This document shows positions 23,395-31,763 of a stretch of 64,000 nt of DNA, piece after piece (position 1 is the stretch's first letter; each line of letters opens with the position of its first letter). Origin of the DNA: Macrococcoides animalis (GTDB lineage: Bacteria > Bacillota > Bacilli > Staphylococcales > Staphylococcaceae); contig NZ_CP179727.1 in assembly GCF_047425875.1 (NCBI RefSeq), positions 2,046,001 to 2,110,000 on the forward strand, read 5' to 3'. The notes beneath the pieces were generated by a model. It did not search any database. It had not been told where the DNA came from and saw only the letters and a list, made by a program, of their open reading frames with translations. The position numbers were made by a program, and so were the translations under genes.

Positions 23395-24200
23395 TGTCAG
23401 CTCCAATTGGTGTCATTGATTCAGGTGTAGGAGGTTTAACGGTCGCAAAGGAAATCATGCGACAGCTCCCTAATGAGTCGATATGTTATTTAGGTGACGT
23501 AAGTCGTTGTCCATATGGTCCGCGGCCACCTGAGCAAGTGAGAGAGTTTACAATTCAACTTGCTGAATTTTTACTTACAAAGAATATTAAAATGCTCGTT
23601 ATTGCATGTAATACAGCAACAGCAGTAGCTTTGGAGCCATTGCAAAAGATGCTGTCTATTCCAGTGATTGGAGTTATAGAACCAGGAGCAAGAACTGCTA
23701 TAATGACGACAGCAAATAATCATGTGCTCGTATTAGGTACTGAGGGTACAATTAAATCAGAAGCCTATCGTCATAAAATTAAATCAATTAACCCTAAAAT
23801 CGCAGTCAATGGTGTGAGTTGTCCTGGATTTGTTCCACTTGTAGAACAAGTACGATATAAAGATCCAACTATTTCAAATATCGTTATACATCAAACTTTA
23901 CGTAATTGGCGTCATGATAAAAGTGATACAGTTATCCTTGGTTGTACCCATTATCCTTTATTACAGGGGTATATTGAGAAGTACTTTGAAGGTGAAAAGA
24001 AAGTTATTTCATCTGGTTTAGAGACAGCTCGTGAAGTTAGTGCAATATTAACTTTTAGTCAAGAGCATGCGAAATATAATGAAACGCCTCACCACGAATT
24101 TTATGTCAATGGTGAGATTGATAAGTTTGCACGAATTGCAAAAGAATGGTTAAACGATGAAGATTTACAAATACATTCTATTCACTTGGAGGACATATGA
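23394..24200 (+). CDS. murI: glutamate racemase
   Basis: The 268-residue enzyme makes D-glutamate for peptidoglycan without a cofactor, using two cysteines as acid and base. These are in V-I-A-C-N-T-A-T and L-G-C-T-H-Y-P. The N-terminal motif G-V-I-D-S-G-V-G-G-L-T binds substrate. It starts with GTG at 23394, overlapping the MarR stop codon, and overlaps rdgB by four bases (ATGA). Confidence 0.96.
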   Translation: MSAPIGVIDSGVGGLTVAKEIMRQLPNESICYLGDVSRCPYGPRPPEQVREFTIQLAEFLLTKNIKMLVIACNTATAVALEPLQKMLSIPVIGVIEPGARTAIMTTANNHVLVLGTEGTIKSEAYRHKIKSINPKIAVNGVSCPGFVPLVEQVRYKDPTISNIVIHQTLRNWRHDKSDTVILGCTHYPLLQGYIEKYFEGEKKVISSGLETAREVSAILTFSQEHAKYNETPHHEFYVNGEIDKFARIAKEWLNDEDLQIHSIHLEDI

Positions 24201-24781
24201 AAGATATTGTGATTGCAACAGGAAATCAAGGTAAGATTAATGATTTTAAGCATATTTTTAAAGATTATAATGTAGTAGGTATCAAAAGCTTAATTCCTGA
24301 CTTTGATGTTGAAGAGACAGGGGCAACGTTCGAAGAGAATGCTGCAATTAAATCAGAATATGGTGTCAAAGTATTAAATAAAATCGTTATCAGCGATGAT
24401 TCAGGATTAGAAGTTGATGCATTAAATAATGCGCCAGGTGTATACTCAGCTCGTTATGCAGGTGTGGATGCAACCGATGAGGAAAATTTGCAGCTCGTAT
24501 TAGAAAACATGAAAAATAAAGAAAACCGAAATGCTAGGTTTGTTTGTGTTATCGCGGTGAGTACTCCAGGCAAACCGACACAAACGTTCCGTGGTGAAGT
24601 AGAAGGAACATTATTAGATGAACCTATAGGTGAGAATGGTTTCGGTTACGATCCTATATTTTATATAGAAAGTCATGGTAAGACGACGGCAGAAATGACA
24701 AGTAAGGAAAAAGCACAGATTTCGCATAGAGGTAAAGCGATTCAAAAAATGCTTGATTCAGGCATAATCGAGGAGGCGTAA
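24197..24781 (+). CDS. rdgB: XTP/dITP pyrophosphatase (non-canonical purine NTP cleansing)
   Basis: The 194-residue enzyme hydrolyses XTP, ITP and dITP to monophosphates and so keeps deaminated purines out of nucleic acids. The HAM1/RdgB motifs are T-G-N-Q-G-K-I at the N-terminus (SHR-like position), the metal site S-D-D-S-G-L-E-V-D-A-L, and F-G-Y-D-P-I-F with S-H-R-G-K-A near the end. It is coupled to murI and followed two bases later by the phosphodiesterase gene. Confidence 0.94.
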   Translation: MKDIVIATGNQGKINDFKHIFKDYNVVGIKSLIPDFDVEETGATFEENAAIKSEYGVKVLNKIVISDDSGLEVDALNNAPGVYSARYAGVDATDEENLQLVLENMKNKENRNARFVCVIAVSTPGKPTQTFRGEVEGTLLDEPIGENGFGYDPIFYIESHGKTTAEMTSKEKAQISHRGKAIQKMLDSGIIEEA

Positions 24782-24783
24782 TC

Positions 24784-25284
24784 ATGAAATGGGTTGTTGT
24801 AAGTGATAATCATTCAATGAAAAATATTTTGACAAATATCGTTTCAATACATGATGATGCAGATGTATATATGCATTTGGGAGATTCTGAGTTTGATTAT
24901 AGTGATGTAGAATTAAAAGATTATATCAAAATCAAAGGGAACTGTGATTATGGTAAAGATTTTCATGATACTTATGAATTACAACAAAAGGATATCAATG
25001 CCTTTTTAACACATGGACATATGTATCAAGTAGGACGTGGACGTGAGCGTTTAGCTAGTGTAGCACGTGATGCAGATTGCCAAATTGCGTTTTATGGTCA
25101 CTTGCACATTAAACGTGTAGAAGTGATTAATGGCGTTATATGTATTAACCCAGGTTCTATTGCACAATCTAGAAGTGAAGAAGAAGAGACATATGCAGTA
25201 TTGACTTTTGATGAAAGTGATAAGATGATAACGTTTTATAACCAACATCATGAAATAGTAGGGAAAGAAATTTTGGTGTTTTAA
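24784..25284 (+). CDS. YfcE/MJ0936-type metallophosphoesterase
   Basis: This 166-residue calcineurin-like phosphoesterase has all five metal-site blocks: V-S-D-N-H-S, L-G-D-S-E (normally G-D), G-N-C-D, T-H-G-H and Y-G-H-L-H. The family hydrolyses small phosphodiesters in vitro; the physiological substrate is unknown. It is the last gene of the MarR-murI-rdgB unit and is followed by a strong terminator. Confidence 0.9.
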   Translation: MKWVVVSDNHSMKNILTNIVSIHDDADVYMHLGDSEFDYSDVELKDYIKIKGNCDYGKDFHDTYELQQKDINAFLTHGHMYQVGRGRERLASVARDADCQIAFYGHLHIKRVEVINGVICINPGSIAQSRSEEEETYAVLTFDESDKMITFYNQHHEIVGKEILVF

Positions 25285-25299
25285 TGTAGACTAGTTAAA

Positions 25300-25346
25300 C
25301 AATAAAAATTAAGTAATATAGTATATTCTTAATTTTTATTGTGATT
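25300..25346 (+). terminator. Rho-independent terminator
   Basis: CAATAAAAATTAAG (25300-25313) pairs perfectly with CTTAATTTTTATTG (25328-25341); TGATTTTTG follows. Confidence 0.8.
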
Positions 25347-25412
25347 TTTGATAAAATGTGTAAATATACTTTATTTATTATGCTTATAAATTAATTTCCT
25401 TACTAATTGTTG

Positions 25413-25442
25413 TTGACTTTATAGCTTGAAGTTTATTATAAT
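25413..25442 (+). promoter_or_regulatory. promoter of tRNA-Arg
   Basis: TTGACT (25413-25418), an 18-bp spacer and TATAAT (25437-25442) lie just upstream of the tRNA. Confidence 0.7.
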
Positions 25443-25463
25443 TAATCTTGTCTTAAAAATTAT

Positions 25464-25537
<74 letters not shown>

Positions 25538-25541
25538 TCAA

Positions 25542-25574
25542 AAAACCGCTAATCAATATTAGCGGTTTTCTTTT
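25542..25574. terminator. bidirectional terminator between tRNA-Arg and sirtuin gene
   Basis: AAAACCGCTAAT (25542-25553) pairs perfectly with ATTAGCGGTTTT (25558-25569) around a CAAT loop. T-tracts on both strands allow it to end both the tRNA and the convergent sirtuin transcript; it overlaps the sirtuin stop codon. Confidence 0.9.
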
Positions 25575-26296
25575 TGCATTATTTTAAATATATTACTTAT
25601 AGAGTCCTCAAATACAATCGCGTCATGTCTTACAGCTCTAAGAGGTGTTTTATTGATGACAACTAGGTGTTGCCCATTGAATAGGTCGACAAAGCCTGCA
25701 GCTGGGTAGACAGAGAGAGATGTACCGCCGACAATCAACATATCTGCATTTGATATTGCTTTAATTGCATTTTCAATGGTAGAACTGTCTAATGGTTCTT
25801 CATACATAACAATATCGGGTCTAACGATACCGCCATCTTTTGGACATCTCGGTATTCCTTCTTGATCTTGTTCCAGTTCATCAAGTGTATAGTTTTCGTT
25901 ACAGTATAGACAGTAATTATTGATAACAGTACCATGTAATTCTAGTACATTTGTTGATCCTGCTGCTTGATGAAGACCGTCGATATTTTGTGTGACGATA
26001 GTAATTTCTTTACCCTGATCTTCAAGTGTCTTTAAGAAAGTATGGGCAAGATTGGGTTGTGCATTCGGGTACACTAACTTATCAAAATGAAATTCAAAAT
26101 ATTGTTGTGGATAGCGTTTAAAGAAAGAATGAGAGATGATTTGCTCTGGTGTGAATTCTGAATTTGTTTCTTGCATAAAGATGCCATTTGCTGAACGGAA
26201 GTCTGGTATGCCACTTTCAGTCGATACACCGGCACCTCCGAAGAAAACGATTTTTTTACTTGCATTAAGAGCTTGTTCAAATTGTTGAATGGTCAT
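25559..26296 (-). CDS. cobB: NAD-dependent protein deacetylase (sirtuin)
   Basis: The 245-residue sirtuin removes acyl groups from lysines using NAD+. The Rossmann motif G-A-G-V-S-T-E-S-G-I-P-D-F-R-S, the T-Q-N-I-D-G-L-H block and the catalytic histidine in L-E-L-H-G are present. Two cysteine pairs, C-L-Y-C and one with C-P-K-D-G-G, would hold zinc, though only three cysteines are obvious (C-x-x-C and a lone C), so the fourth ligand may be replaced. The gene is alone on the minus strand, facing the tRNA. Confidence 0.92.
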   Translation of the reverse strand: MTIQQFEQALNASKKIVFFGGAGVSTESGIPDFRSANGIFMQETNSEFTPEQIISHSFFKRYPQQYFEFHFDKLVYPNAQPNLAHTFLKTLEDQGKEITIVTQNIDGLHQAAGSTNVLELHGTVINNYCLYCNENYTLDELEQDQEGIPRCPKDGGIVRPDIVMYEEPLDSSTIENAIKAISNADMLIVGGTSLSVYPAAGFVDLFNGQHLVVINKTPLRAVRHDAIVFEDSISNIFKIMQKENR

Positions 26297-26501
26297 TATT
26301 ATACTCCTTTCATCGTTATCAATAGTGTAACACGCAATATTTTGTGTCTCAATTTTGCAACATTGGTTAGATTCATTTATAATCTAATTTTGTGAGTAGA
26401 AACAATGATTCATTTGGCAACTAATACATTGATATAAATATATTTGAGTTAGTACTGAAATTTAGTTAGAATTTAAATAAGACAGATTTAAGGAGTATTA
26501 T

Positions 26502-27122
26502 ATGAATAAATTCGATGAACAAATTATTGTGGTGAATCGTGAGACGATTTTTAGCCATGAGAAGAATCATTTTAATGGTTTTATTTCTATTGAAGATCAA
26601 AAAGCATTAGAAATTTATGAAACTTTATCTAAATATGAAGTAAAGCGTCGAGGAGATATGGAAGAAGATGCTTCATATAAACAGTTGATTTCTTATTGTA
26701 TTTTAGAAAATGAAAATGATGAAATATTAGTGTATGAACGTTTAACTGGTGGAGGAGAAGCACGTTTGCATGGTTTAAGCTCTATCGGTATCGGCGGTCA
26801 TATGAATCAACTAGATAATACACAAATTGAAGATGTGTTGCTTGAAAATGCTGCACGTGAACTTGAAGAAGAAGTGGGTGTTAAAGATGTTAACCCACAA
26901 AGCTTTAATTTAATTGGCTTTATTAACGATGATGATAACGAAGTAGGTCGTGTTCATATCGGTTTAGTATTTAAATTACGTGTAAAGCAGGATGAAGTAT
27001 TTGTTAACGAAACTGATACTTTAAAGATTGAATGGAAGCCAGAAAATACATTAATGCAAGATGCAGCGTATGAGTCATGGTCACGTATAATTATTGAATC
27101 TATTTTTAATGTAGGGCATTAA
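26502..27122 (+). CDS. NUDIX hydrolase-domain protein
   Basis: This 206-residue protein has a Nudix box, G-I-G-G-H-M-N ... E-N-A-A-R-E-L-E-E-E-V-G-V, with a longer spacer than usual between the glycine part and the R-E-x-x-E-E metal-binding helix. Nudix enzymes hydrolyse nucleoside diphosphates linked to another moiety; the substrate is unknown. The N-terminal 50 residues form an extra domain. An AAGGAG site precedes the ATG. It is followed one base later by the TPR-like gene, so the two are an operon. Confidence 0.85.
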   Translation: MNKFDEQIIVVNRETIFSHEKNHFNGFISIEDQKALEIYETLSKYEVKRRGDMEEDASYKQLISYCILENENDEILVYERLTGGGEARLHGLSSIGIGGHMNQLDNTQIEDVLLENAARELEEEVGVKDVNPQSFNLIGFINDDDNEVGRVHIGLVFKLRVKQDEVFVNETDTLKIEWKPENTLMQDAAYESWSRIIIESIFNVGH

Positions 27123-27123
27123 T

Positions 27124-28086
27124 ATGTCAGATATTATTATTTTTCCAAAGCTTCAAGGAAATTTAATGAAACAAATAAAGGCAGCAATGGCTTCAGCAAA
27201 TTATGAATTGGCATATGATTTGTTTAATGATTATGAGAGACATTTTGAGTTAACTGAAGACGAGCATTTAATTAAACTCGATTGTTTATATCAGTTAGAA
27301 AGTTTTTTAGAACTTCGAGAAGAATCAAGTATATTACTCAATCAAGGGCACTACGCTTATGACAAAATAATTTCGTATTTTATTGAGAGTCTATTAAAGC
27401 TAAAGCAATATAAAACAGTCGTTGAGTTAATTGATAGTTTGCGTAGTGAAGATGTTGATCATAGAGTGATTGTTACACTGATGCCATTTTATGATGAAGC
27501 ACATCATCAAATGAATAAACGCAATGATGCACACATGAAATTTATTCAAACGTTTAAAGAGAATGATATGCAAAAACAAATCGATTTAATTCTTGAATTG
27601 ATTGAATCGGAAGATTTTCGTTTTCAGATGAGTTTCATTCAAATATTAGAGCATAACCAATTACATCCTATTGTGAGTAGTATGATGATTGAATATTTAG
27701 TGCTGTCTGAGTTTAAGGGAGAACTGAAACTTAATAAACATAAGCAATCACTTCGCTTGAACATGACTGAAGTACCTTCAATGGTTAATACGAAGTTTAT
27801 GAAAGAAGTGGTTACTTTTGTCGCTGAATATTATGAATCTAATAGTCCAAGCGTCATTCACATGGTCATTGAAATGATGAAACAGCATAATACAATTATT
27901 TACCCAATTTCTATTGAAGACTATTTCAAATGTGAAATAGATAGTGTGAAAGCAGCTTATATTGAAATGTTTAATGACTTGCTTAATCTTTCCAATAAAA
28001 CAGAAAATTTGCGTAAAGACTCACACATGAATACAATTGAAACTATCATTGCATTAGAAAAATATAATATCTTGAATGAATATTAA
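27124..28086 (+). CDS. TPR-like helical protein of unknown function
   Basis: The 320-residue product is almost entirely helical and looks like tetratricopeptide-type hairpins (for example A-S-A-N-Y-E-L-A-Y-D-L-F and L-K-Q-Y-K-T-V-V-E-L-I). Such proteins are scaffolds for protein contacts. Staphylococci carry a comparable TPR gene next to tig, as here. No enzymatic motif or export signal is visible. It directly follows the NUDIX gene and precedes the tig promoter. Confidence 0.7.
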   Translation: MSDIIIFPKLQGNLMKQIKAAMASANYELAYDLFNDYERHFELTEDEHLIKLDCLYQLESFLELREESSILLNQGHYAYDKIISYFIESLLKLKQYKTVVELIDSLRSEDVDHRVIVTLMPFYDEAHHQMNKRNDAHMKFIQTFKENDMQKQIDLILELIESEDFRFQMSFIQILEHNQLHPIVSSMMIEYLVLSEFKGELKLNKHKQSLRLNMTEVPSMVNTKFMKEVVTFVAEYYESNSPSVIHMVIEMMKQHNTIIYPISIEDYFKCEIDSVKAAYIEMFNDLLNLSNKTENLRKDSHMNTIETIIALEKYNILNEY

Positions 28087-28148
28087 TAAAAGATATATAT
28101 ATGTGATAAAAATATGATATTATAATTTGGAATATCAACTCAAAAATG

Positions 28149-28176
28149 TTGAAGCGATTGAGTTATATGCTATAAT
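28149..28176 (+). promoter_or_regulatory. promoter of tig
   Basis: TTGAAG (28149-28154), a 16-bp spacer and TATAAT (28171-28176) lie 45 bases before tig. Confidence 0.65.
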
Positions 28177-28220
28177 TAATGAGTTGAAAAAAATTTTAGA
28201 AAAACGTGGAGGAATAACAC

Positions 28221-29504
28221 ATGTCAGCAAAATGGGAAAAACAAGAAGGAAATCAAGGTATATTAACAGTAACAGTTCCTGAAGAGGAAGTTAAAACTGG
28301 ATTAGATAAAGCATTCGCGAAAGTAGTTAAACAAGTAAACGTACCAGGTTTCCGTAAAGGGAAAATGCCGCGTCCAATGTTCGAACAACGTTTCGGAATT
28401 GAATCTTTATACCAAGATGCATTAGACGTCATCTTACCAGATGCATATGCTAACGCAATCGATGAAGTAGGTATCAACCCAGTTGATCGTCCAGAAATCG
28501 ATGTGGAACAAATGGAAAAAGGTAAAGAATTAATTTTTACTGCTAAAGTTACTGTAGAACCTGAAGTTGAATTAGGGGAATACAAAGGATTAGAAGTTGA
28601 GAAGTTCGAAACTGAAGTAACTGAAGAAGAATTAAATGAAGCTATCAATGCTGATTTAGCACGTAAAGCTGAATTAGTTGTTAAAGAAGAAGGCGAAGCA
28701 GTAGAAGGCGACGTTGTTAACTTAGACTTTGATGGTTATGTTGGAGATGAGCCTTTCGAAGGTGGTAAAGCTGAAGGATATGATTTAGAAATTGGTTCAG
28801 GTCAATTTATTCCTGGTTTTGAAGAACAATTAGTTGGATCTAAAGTTGGAGATGACAAAGATGTTACCGTTACTTTCCCTGAAGAATACCATGCTGAAGA
28901 ATTAGCAGGAAAAGAAGCAGTATTTAAAGTGAAAATCAACGAAATTAAATCTAAAGAAGTTCCTGAATTAGATGATGAAATGGCTAAAGAATTAGATGAA
29001 TCAGTAGATTCAGTTGATGCATACAAAACAAAATACAAAGCTGATTTAGAAGAGCAAAAGAAATTACAAGCAGAAAACGATACAAAAGAAAGCTTAGTAA
29101 TGCAAGCAGTCGAAAATGCTAAAGTAGAAATCCCTGAAGCAATGATTAACACTGAATTAGACCGTATGATGCAAGAATTTGAACAACGTATTGCTCAGCA
29201 AGGATTAAACTTAGAATTATACTTCCAATTCTCAGGTCAAACTGAAGAACAATTAAAAGAAAGCATGAAAGTTGACGCTGAACAACGCGTTAAAACTAAC
29301 TTAACTTTAGCTGCAATCGCTAACGCTGAAAATATCGAAGTAAGCGATGCCGACGTAGATGCTGAATTATCAAAAATGAGCGAACAATTCGGAATGTCAG
29401 TTGAAGACATTAAAGCTGCATTAGGTAATGGTGCAATCTTAAAAGACGATCTTCGCATTCAAAAAGCAATTGACGTTTTAGTTTCTGAATCTAAAACTAA
29501 ATAA
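28221..29504 (+). CDS. tig: trigger factor
   Basis: The 427-residue ribosome-associated chaperone meets nascent chains at the exit tunnel. The N-terminal ribosome-binding domain holds the signature G-F-R-K-G-K-M-P-R. A FKBP-type prolyl isomerase domain (about 155-245, D-G-Y-V-G-D-E-P-F-E-G-G and F-I-P-G-F-E) sits in the middle, and the helical C-terminal arms form the chaperone cradle. It has its own promoter and terminator. clpX follows, as is usual in this family. Confidence 0.96.
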   Translation: MSAKWEKQEGNQGILTVTVPEEEVKTGLDKAFAKVVKQVNVPGFRKGKMPRPMFEQRFGIESLYQDALDVILPDAYANAIDEVGINPVDRPEIDVEQMEKGKELIFTAKVTVEPEVELGEYKGLEVEKFETEVTEEELNEAINADLARKAELVVKEEGEAVEGDVVNLDFDGYVGDEPFEGGKAEGYDLEIGSGQFIPGFEEQLVGSKVGDDKDVTVTFPEEYHAEELAGKEAVFKVKINEIKSKEVPELDDEMAKELDESVDSVDAYKTKYKADLEEQKKLQAENDTKESLVMQAVENAKVEIPEAMINTELDRMMQEFEQRIAQQGLNLELYFQFSGQTEEQLKESMKVDAEQRVKTNLTLAAIANAENIEVSDADVDAELSKMSEQFGMSVEDIKAALGNGAILKDDLRIQKAIDVLVSESKTK

Positions 29505-29548
29505 TTAATTGAAAGAATCTAAATTTAAATTTTTAGTATGAGCAGAAT

Positions 29549-29597
29549 CCGAACAAACCGTAAAATCGCTTTTGATTTTTATGTTTGTTCGGTTTTG
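29549..29597 (+). terminator. two-tier terminator of tig
   Basis: CCGAACAAAC (29549-29558) pairs perfectly with GTTTGTTCGG (29583-29592). Inside it AAAATC (29562-29567) pairs with GATTTT (29574-29579) around GCTTTT. TTTTGTT follows. The inner part is nearly the same as the hairpin after sdhB. Confidence 0.85.
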
Positions 29598-29659
29598 TTA
29601 TGATAATGAACAAATATTTTAAAGGATTACAAAAACAAAACAGTTTCAGAATTAAAAGT

Positions 29660-29688
29660 TTGCAAACAGTGGTAAACTTTAGTATATT
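29660..29688 (+). promoter_or_regulatory. promoter of clpX
   Basis: TTGCAA (29660-29665), a 17-bp spacer and TATATT (29683-29688) lie 24 bases before the clpX start. Confidence 0.6.
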
Positions 29689-29712
29689 CTTTAAAAGATA
29701 GGGGTGTTAAGT

Positions 29713-30969
29713 GTGTCTAAATTTAACGAAGAAGAAAACTTAAAATGCTCATTCTGTGGTAAGGATCAAGATCAAGTTAAGAAACTTGTAGCGGGTAGTG
29801 GAGTATACATTTGTAATGAATGTATTGAATTATGTTCTGAAATCGTAGCAGAAGAATTAAAAACGATTGAACATGAAGAAATTACTGAAGTTCCAAAACC
29901 ACATGAAATGTTAGCTTTATTAGATGAATATGTTATTGGTCAGACGAAAGCAAAGAAAGCTTTATCTGTTGCTGTATATAATCATTATAAACGTATATTT
30001 AAACCAATGGATGAAGAAGAGGTAGAACTACAAAAAAGTAATATCGCTTTAATAGGTCCAACAGGTTCAGGTAAAACACTATTAGCACAAACATTGGCAC
30101 GTTCATTAAATGTCCCATTTGCGATTGCAGATGCAACAAGTCTTACTGAAGCGGGTTATGTTGGTGAAGATGTAGAGAATATTTTGTTACGCTTAATTCA
30201 AGCTGCTGACTTTGATATTGAACGTGCTGAAAAAGGGATTATTTATGTCGATGAAATCGATAAAATTGCCCGTAAATCAGAAAATACATCGATTACACGT
30301 GACGTAAGTGGTGAAGGTGTTCAACAAGCTTTGCTTAAAATTTTAGAAGGTACTGTTGCTAGTGTTCCACCACAAGGTGGTAGAAAGCATCCTAACCAAG
30401 AGTTTATTCAAATTGATACGACAAACATATTATTTATTTTAGGTGGTGCGTTTGACGGCATAGATGAAGTAATTAAACGCCGTTTAGGAGAGAAAGTTAT
30501 TGGATTTACAGGTATAAAAGAGAAAGACTTTGATGATGCTACGTTATTATCACAAATTAAACCTGAAGATTTACAAAGTTACGGTTTAATTCCTGAGTTT
30601 ATCGGTCGTATTCCAGTTGTTGCAAATTTAGAACAATTAGATGTTGATGCGCTTAAGAGTATCTTAACAGAGCCTAAAAATGCGTTAGTTAAACAATATA
30701 CAAAGATGCTAGCATTAGATGAAGTCGAATTAGAGTTCACTGAAGAAGCTTTAACAGCAATTAGCGAACTTGCAATAGAACGTAAAACAGGTGCACGTGG
30801 TTTACGTTCTATTATTGAAGAATCGATGATGGATGTGATGTTTGACATCCCTTCACTTGACCACGTAAAACGTGTTGTCATTACAGAAAAAGCGATTAAA
30901 GATAATGTTGCACCAGAAATGTACGATGAAGAGAACAATCTAATTTTAGACACAGTCACTTCAGCTTAA
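29713..30969 (+). CDS. clpX: ATP-dependent Clp protease ATP-binding subunit ClpX
   Basis: The 418-residue AAA+ unfoldase feeds substrates into ClpP. An N-terminal four-cysteine zinc domain (C-S-F-C ... C-N-E-C) dimerises and binds adaptors. Walker A is G-P-T-G-S-G-K-T, the pore loop is G-Y-V-G, Walker B is Y-V-D-E-I-D-K, and the ClpP-contacting I-G-F-type loop is within V-I-G-F-T-G. Sensor 2 is G-A-R-G-L-R-S. I start at GTG 29713, six bases after AGGGGTG, which gives the usual length. Confidence 0.96.
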   Translation: MSKFNEEENLKCSFCGKDQDQVKKLVAGSGVYICNECIELCSEIVAEELKTIEHEEITEVPKPHEMLALLDEYVIGQTKAKKALSVAVYNHYKRIFKPMDEEEVELQKSNIALIGPTGSGKTLLAQTLARSLNVPFAIADATSLTEAGYVGEDVENILLRLIQAADFDIERAEKGIIYVDEIDKIARKSENTSITRDVSGEGVQQALLKILEGTVASVPPQGGRKHPNQEFIQIDTTNILFILGGAFDGIDEVIKRRLGEKVIGFTGIKEKDFDDATLLSQIKPEDLQSYGLIPEFIGRIPVVANLEQLDVDALKSILTEPKNALVKQYTKMLALDEVELEFTEEALTAISELAIERKTGARGLRSIIEESMMDVMFDIPSLDHVKRVVITEKAIKDNVAPEMYDEENNLILDTVTSA

Positions 30970-30970
30970 T

Positions 30971-30997
30971 AAACCTGCCACTTTGGCGGGTTTTTAT
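30971..30997 (+). terminator. Rho-independent terminator of clpX
   Basis: AAACCTGCCA (30971-30980) pairs with TGGCGGGTTT (30984-30993) with one wobble, followed by more T. Confidence 0.85.
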
Positions 30998-31075
30998 TTT
31001 TATAATTCAATAGACATTATTTTTCTATAAAATCGTGTATAATAGTAAGACGTAAATGAAGAACGGGAGAAAGAC

Positions 31076-31666
31076 ATGAATATAAATCCAAATAATGTAG
31101 AAATATTAATCAGTGCAGTGAAACCTGAACAATATCCAGAAACAGGCTTACCAGAAGTTGCATTAGCAGGACGTTCAAATGTTGGTAAATCATCATTCAT
31201 TAATACAATGATTGGGCGTAAAAGTATGGCACGTATCTCATCAAAGCCGGGTAAAACCCAAACACTAAACTTCTTCAAAATAGATAATCAACTGGTGTTT
31301 GTTGATGTACCAGGATACGGTTATGCTAAAGTTTCTAAAACAGAACGTGAGCGTTGGGGCAAAATGATTGAGACTTATATAACGACACGCGAACCTTTAG
31401 CGGTTGTGATACAACTAGTTGATATCCGTCATAATCCAAGTGAAGATGATCGTCTAATGTATGATTTCTTAAAGCATTACAATATTCCAACGATTGTAAT
31501 AGCAACAAAAGAAGACAAGATTCCAAAAGGTAAGGTTCAAAAGCATTTAAAAGTCATTAAAGAAGACTTGAATCTTGATCCAGAGGATACTTTAATTAGC
31601 TATTCATCTTTAAGTAATGAAAAAAACGGTTTGATTTTAGATGCCATTTCAAAATATCTAGATTAA
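31076..31666 (+). CDS. engB: ribosome biogenesis GTP-binding protein EngB/YsxC
   Basis: The 196-residue essential GTPase assists large-subunit assembly. The G motifs are visible: G1 G-R-S-N-V-G-K-S-S, G2 threonine in K-P-G-K-T-Q-T, G3 D-V-P-G-Y-G-Y, G4 T-K-E-D-K and G5 near S-Y-S-S-L. It follows clpX as in Bacillus and Staphylococcus and precedes the heme operon, but is separated from each by a terminator or a regulatory palindrome. Confidence 0.95.
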   Translation: MNINPNNVEILISAVKPEQYPETGLPEVALAGRSNVGKSSFINTMIGRKSMARISSKPGKTQTLNFFKIDNQLVFVDVPGYGYAKVSKTERERWGKMIETYITTREPLAVVIQLVDIRHNPSEDDRLMYDFLKHYNIPTIVIATKEDKIPKGKVQKHLKVIKEDLNLDPEDTLISYSSLSNEKNGLILDAISKYLD

Positions 31667-31697
31667 ATTATGAACTTTTTGTGACGTATTTTAAGAT

Positions 31698-31718
31698 ATT
31701 GTAAATTAAAATTACAAT
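31698..31718. promoter_or_regulatory. palindrome upstream of hemA
   Basis: ATTGTAA (31698-31704) and TTACAAT (31712-31718) form a perfect inverted repeat with a 7-bp spacer, and a further TTACAAT half occurs just downstream at 31724-31730. It lies 46 bases before hemA. The spacing and AT-rich halves resemble operators of Fur/PerR or Rex type but match none exactly. In Bacillus the hemAXCDBL operon is controlled by PerR. Confidence 0.4.
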
Positions 31719-31763
31719 AGATGTTACAATTATAGTAATGGCAAAAATTTGGGGGCGAAATAC

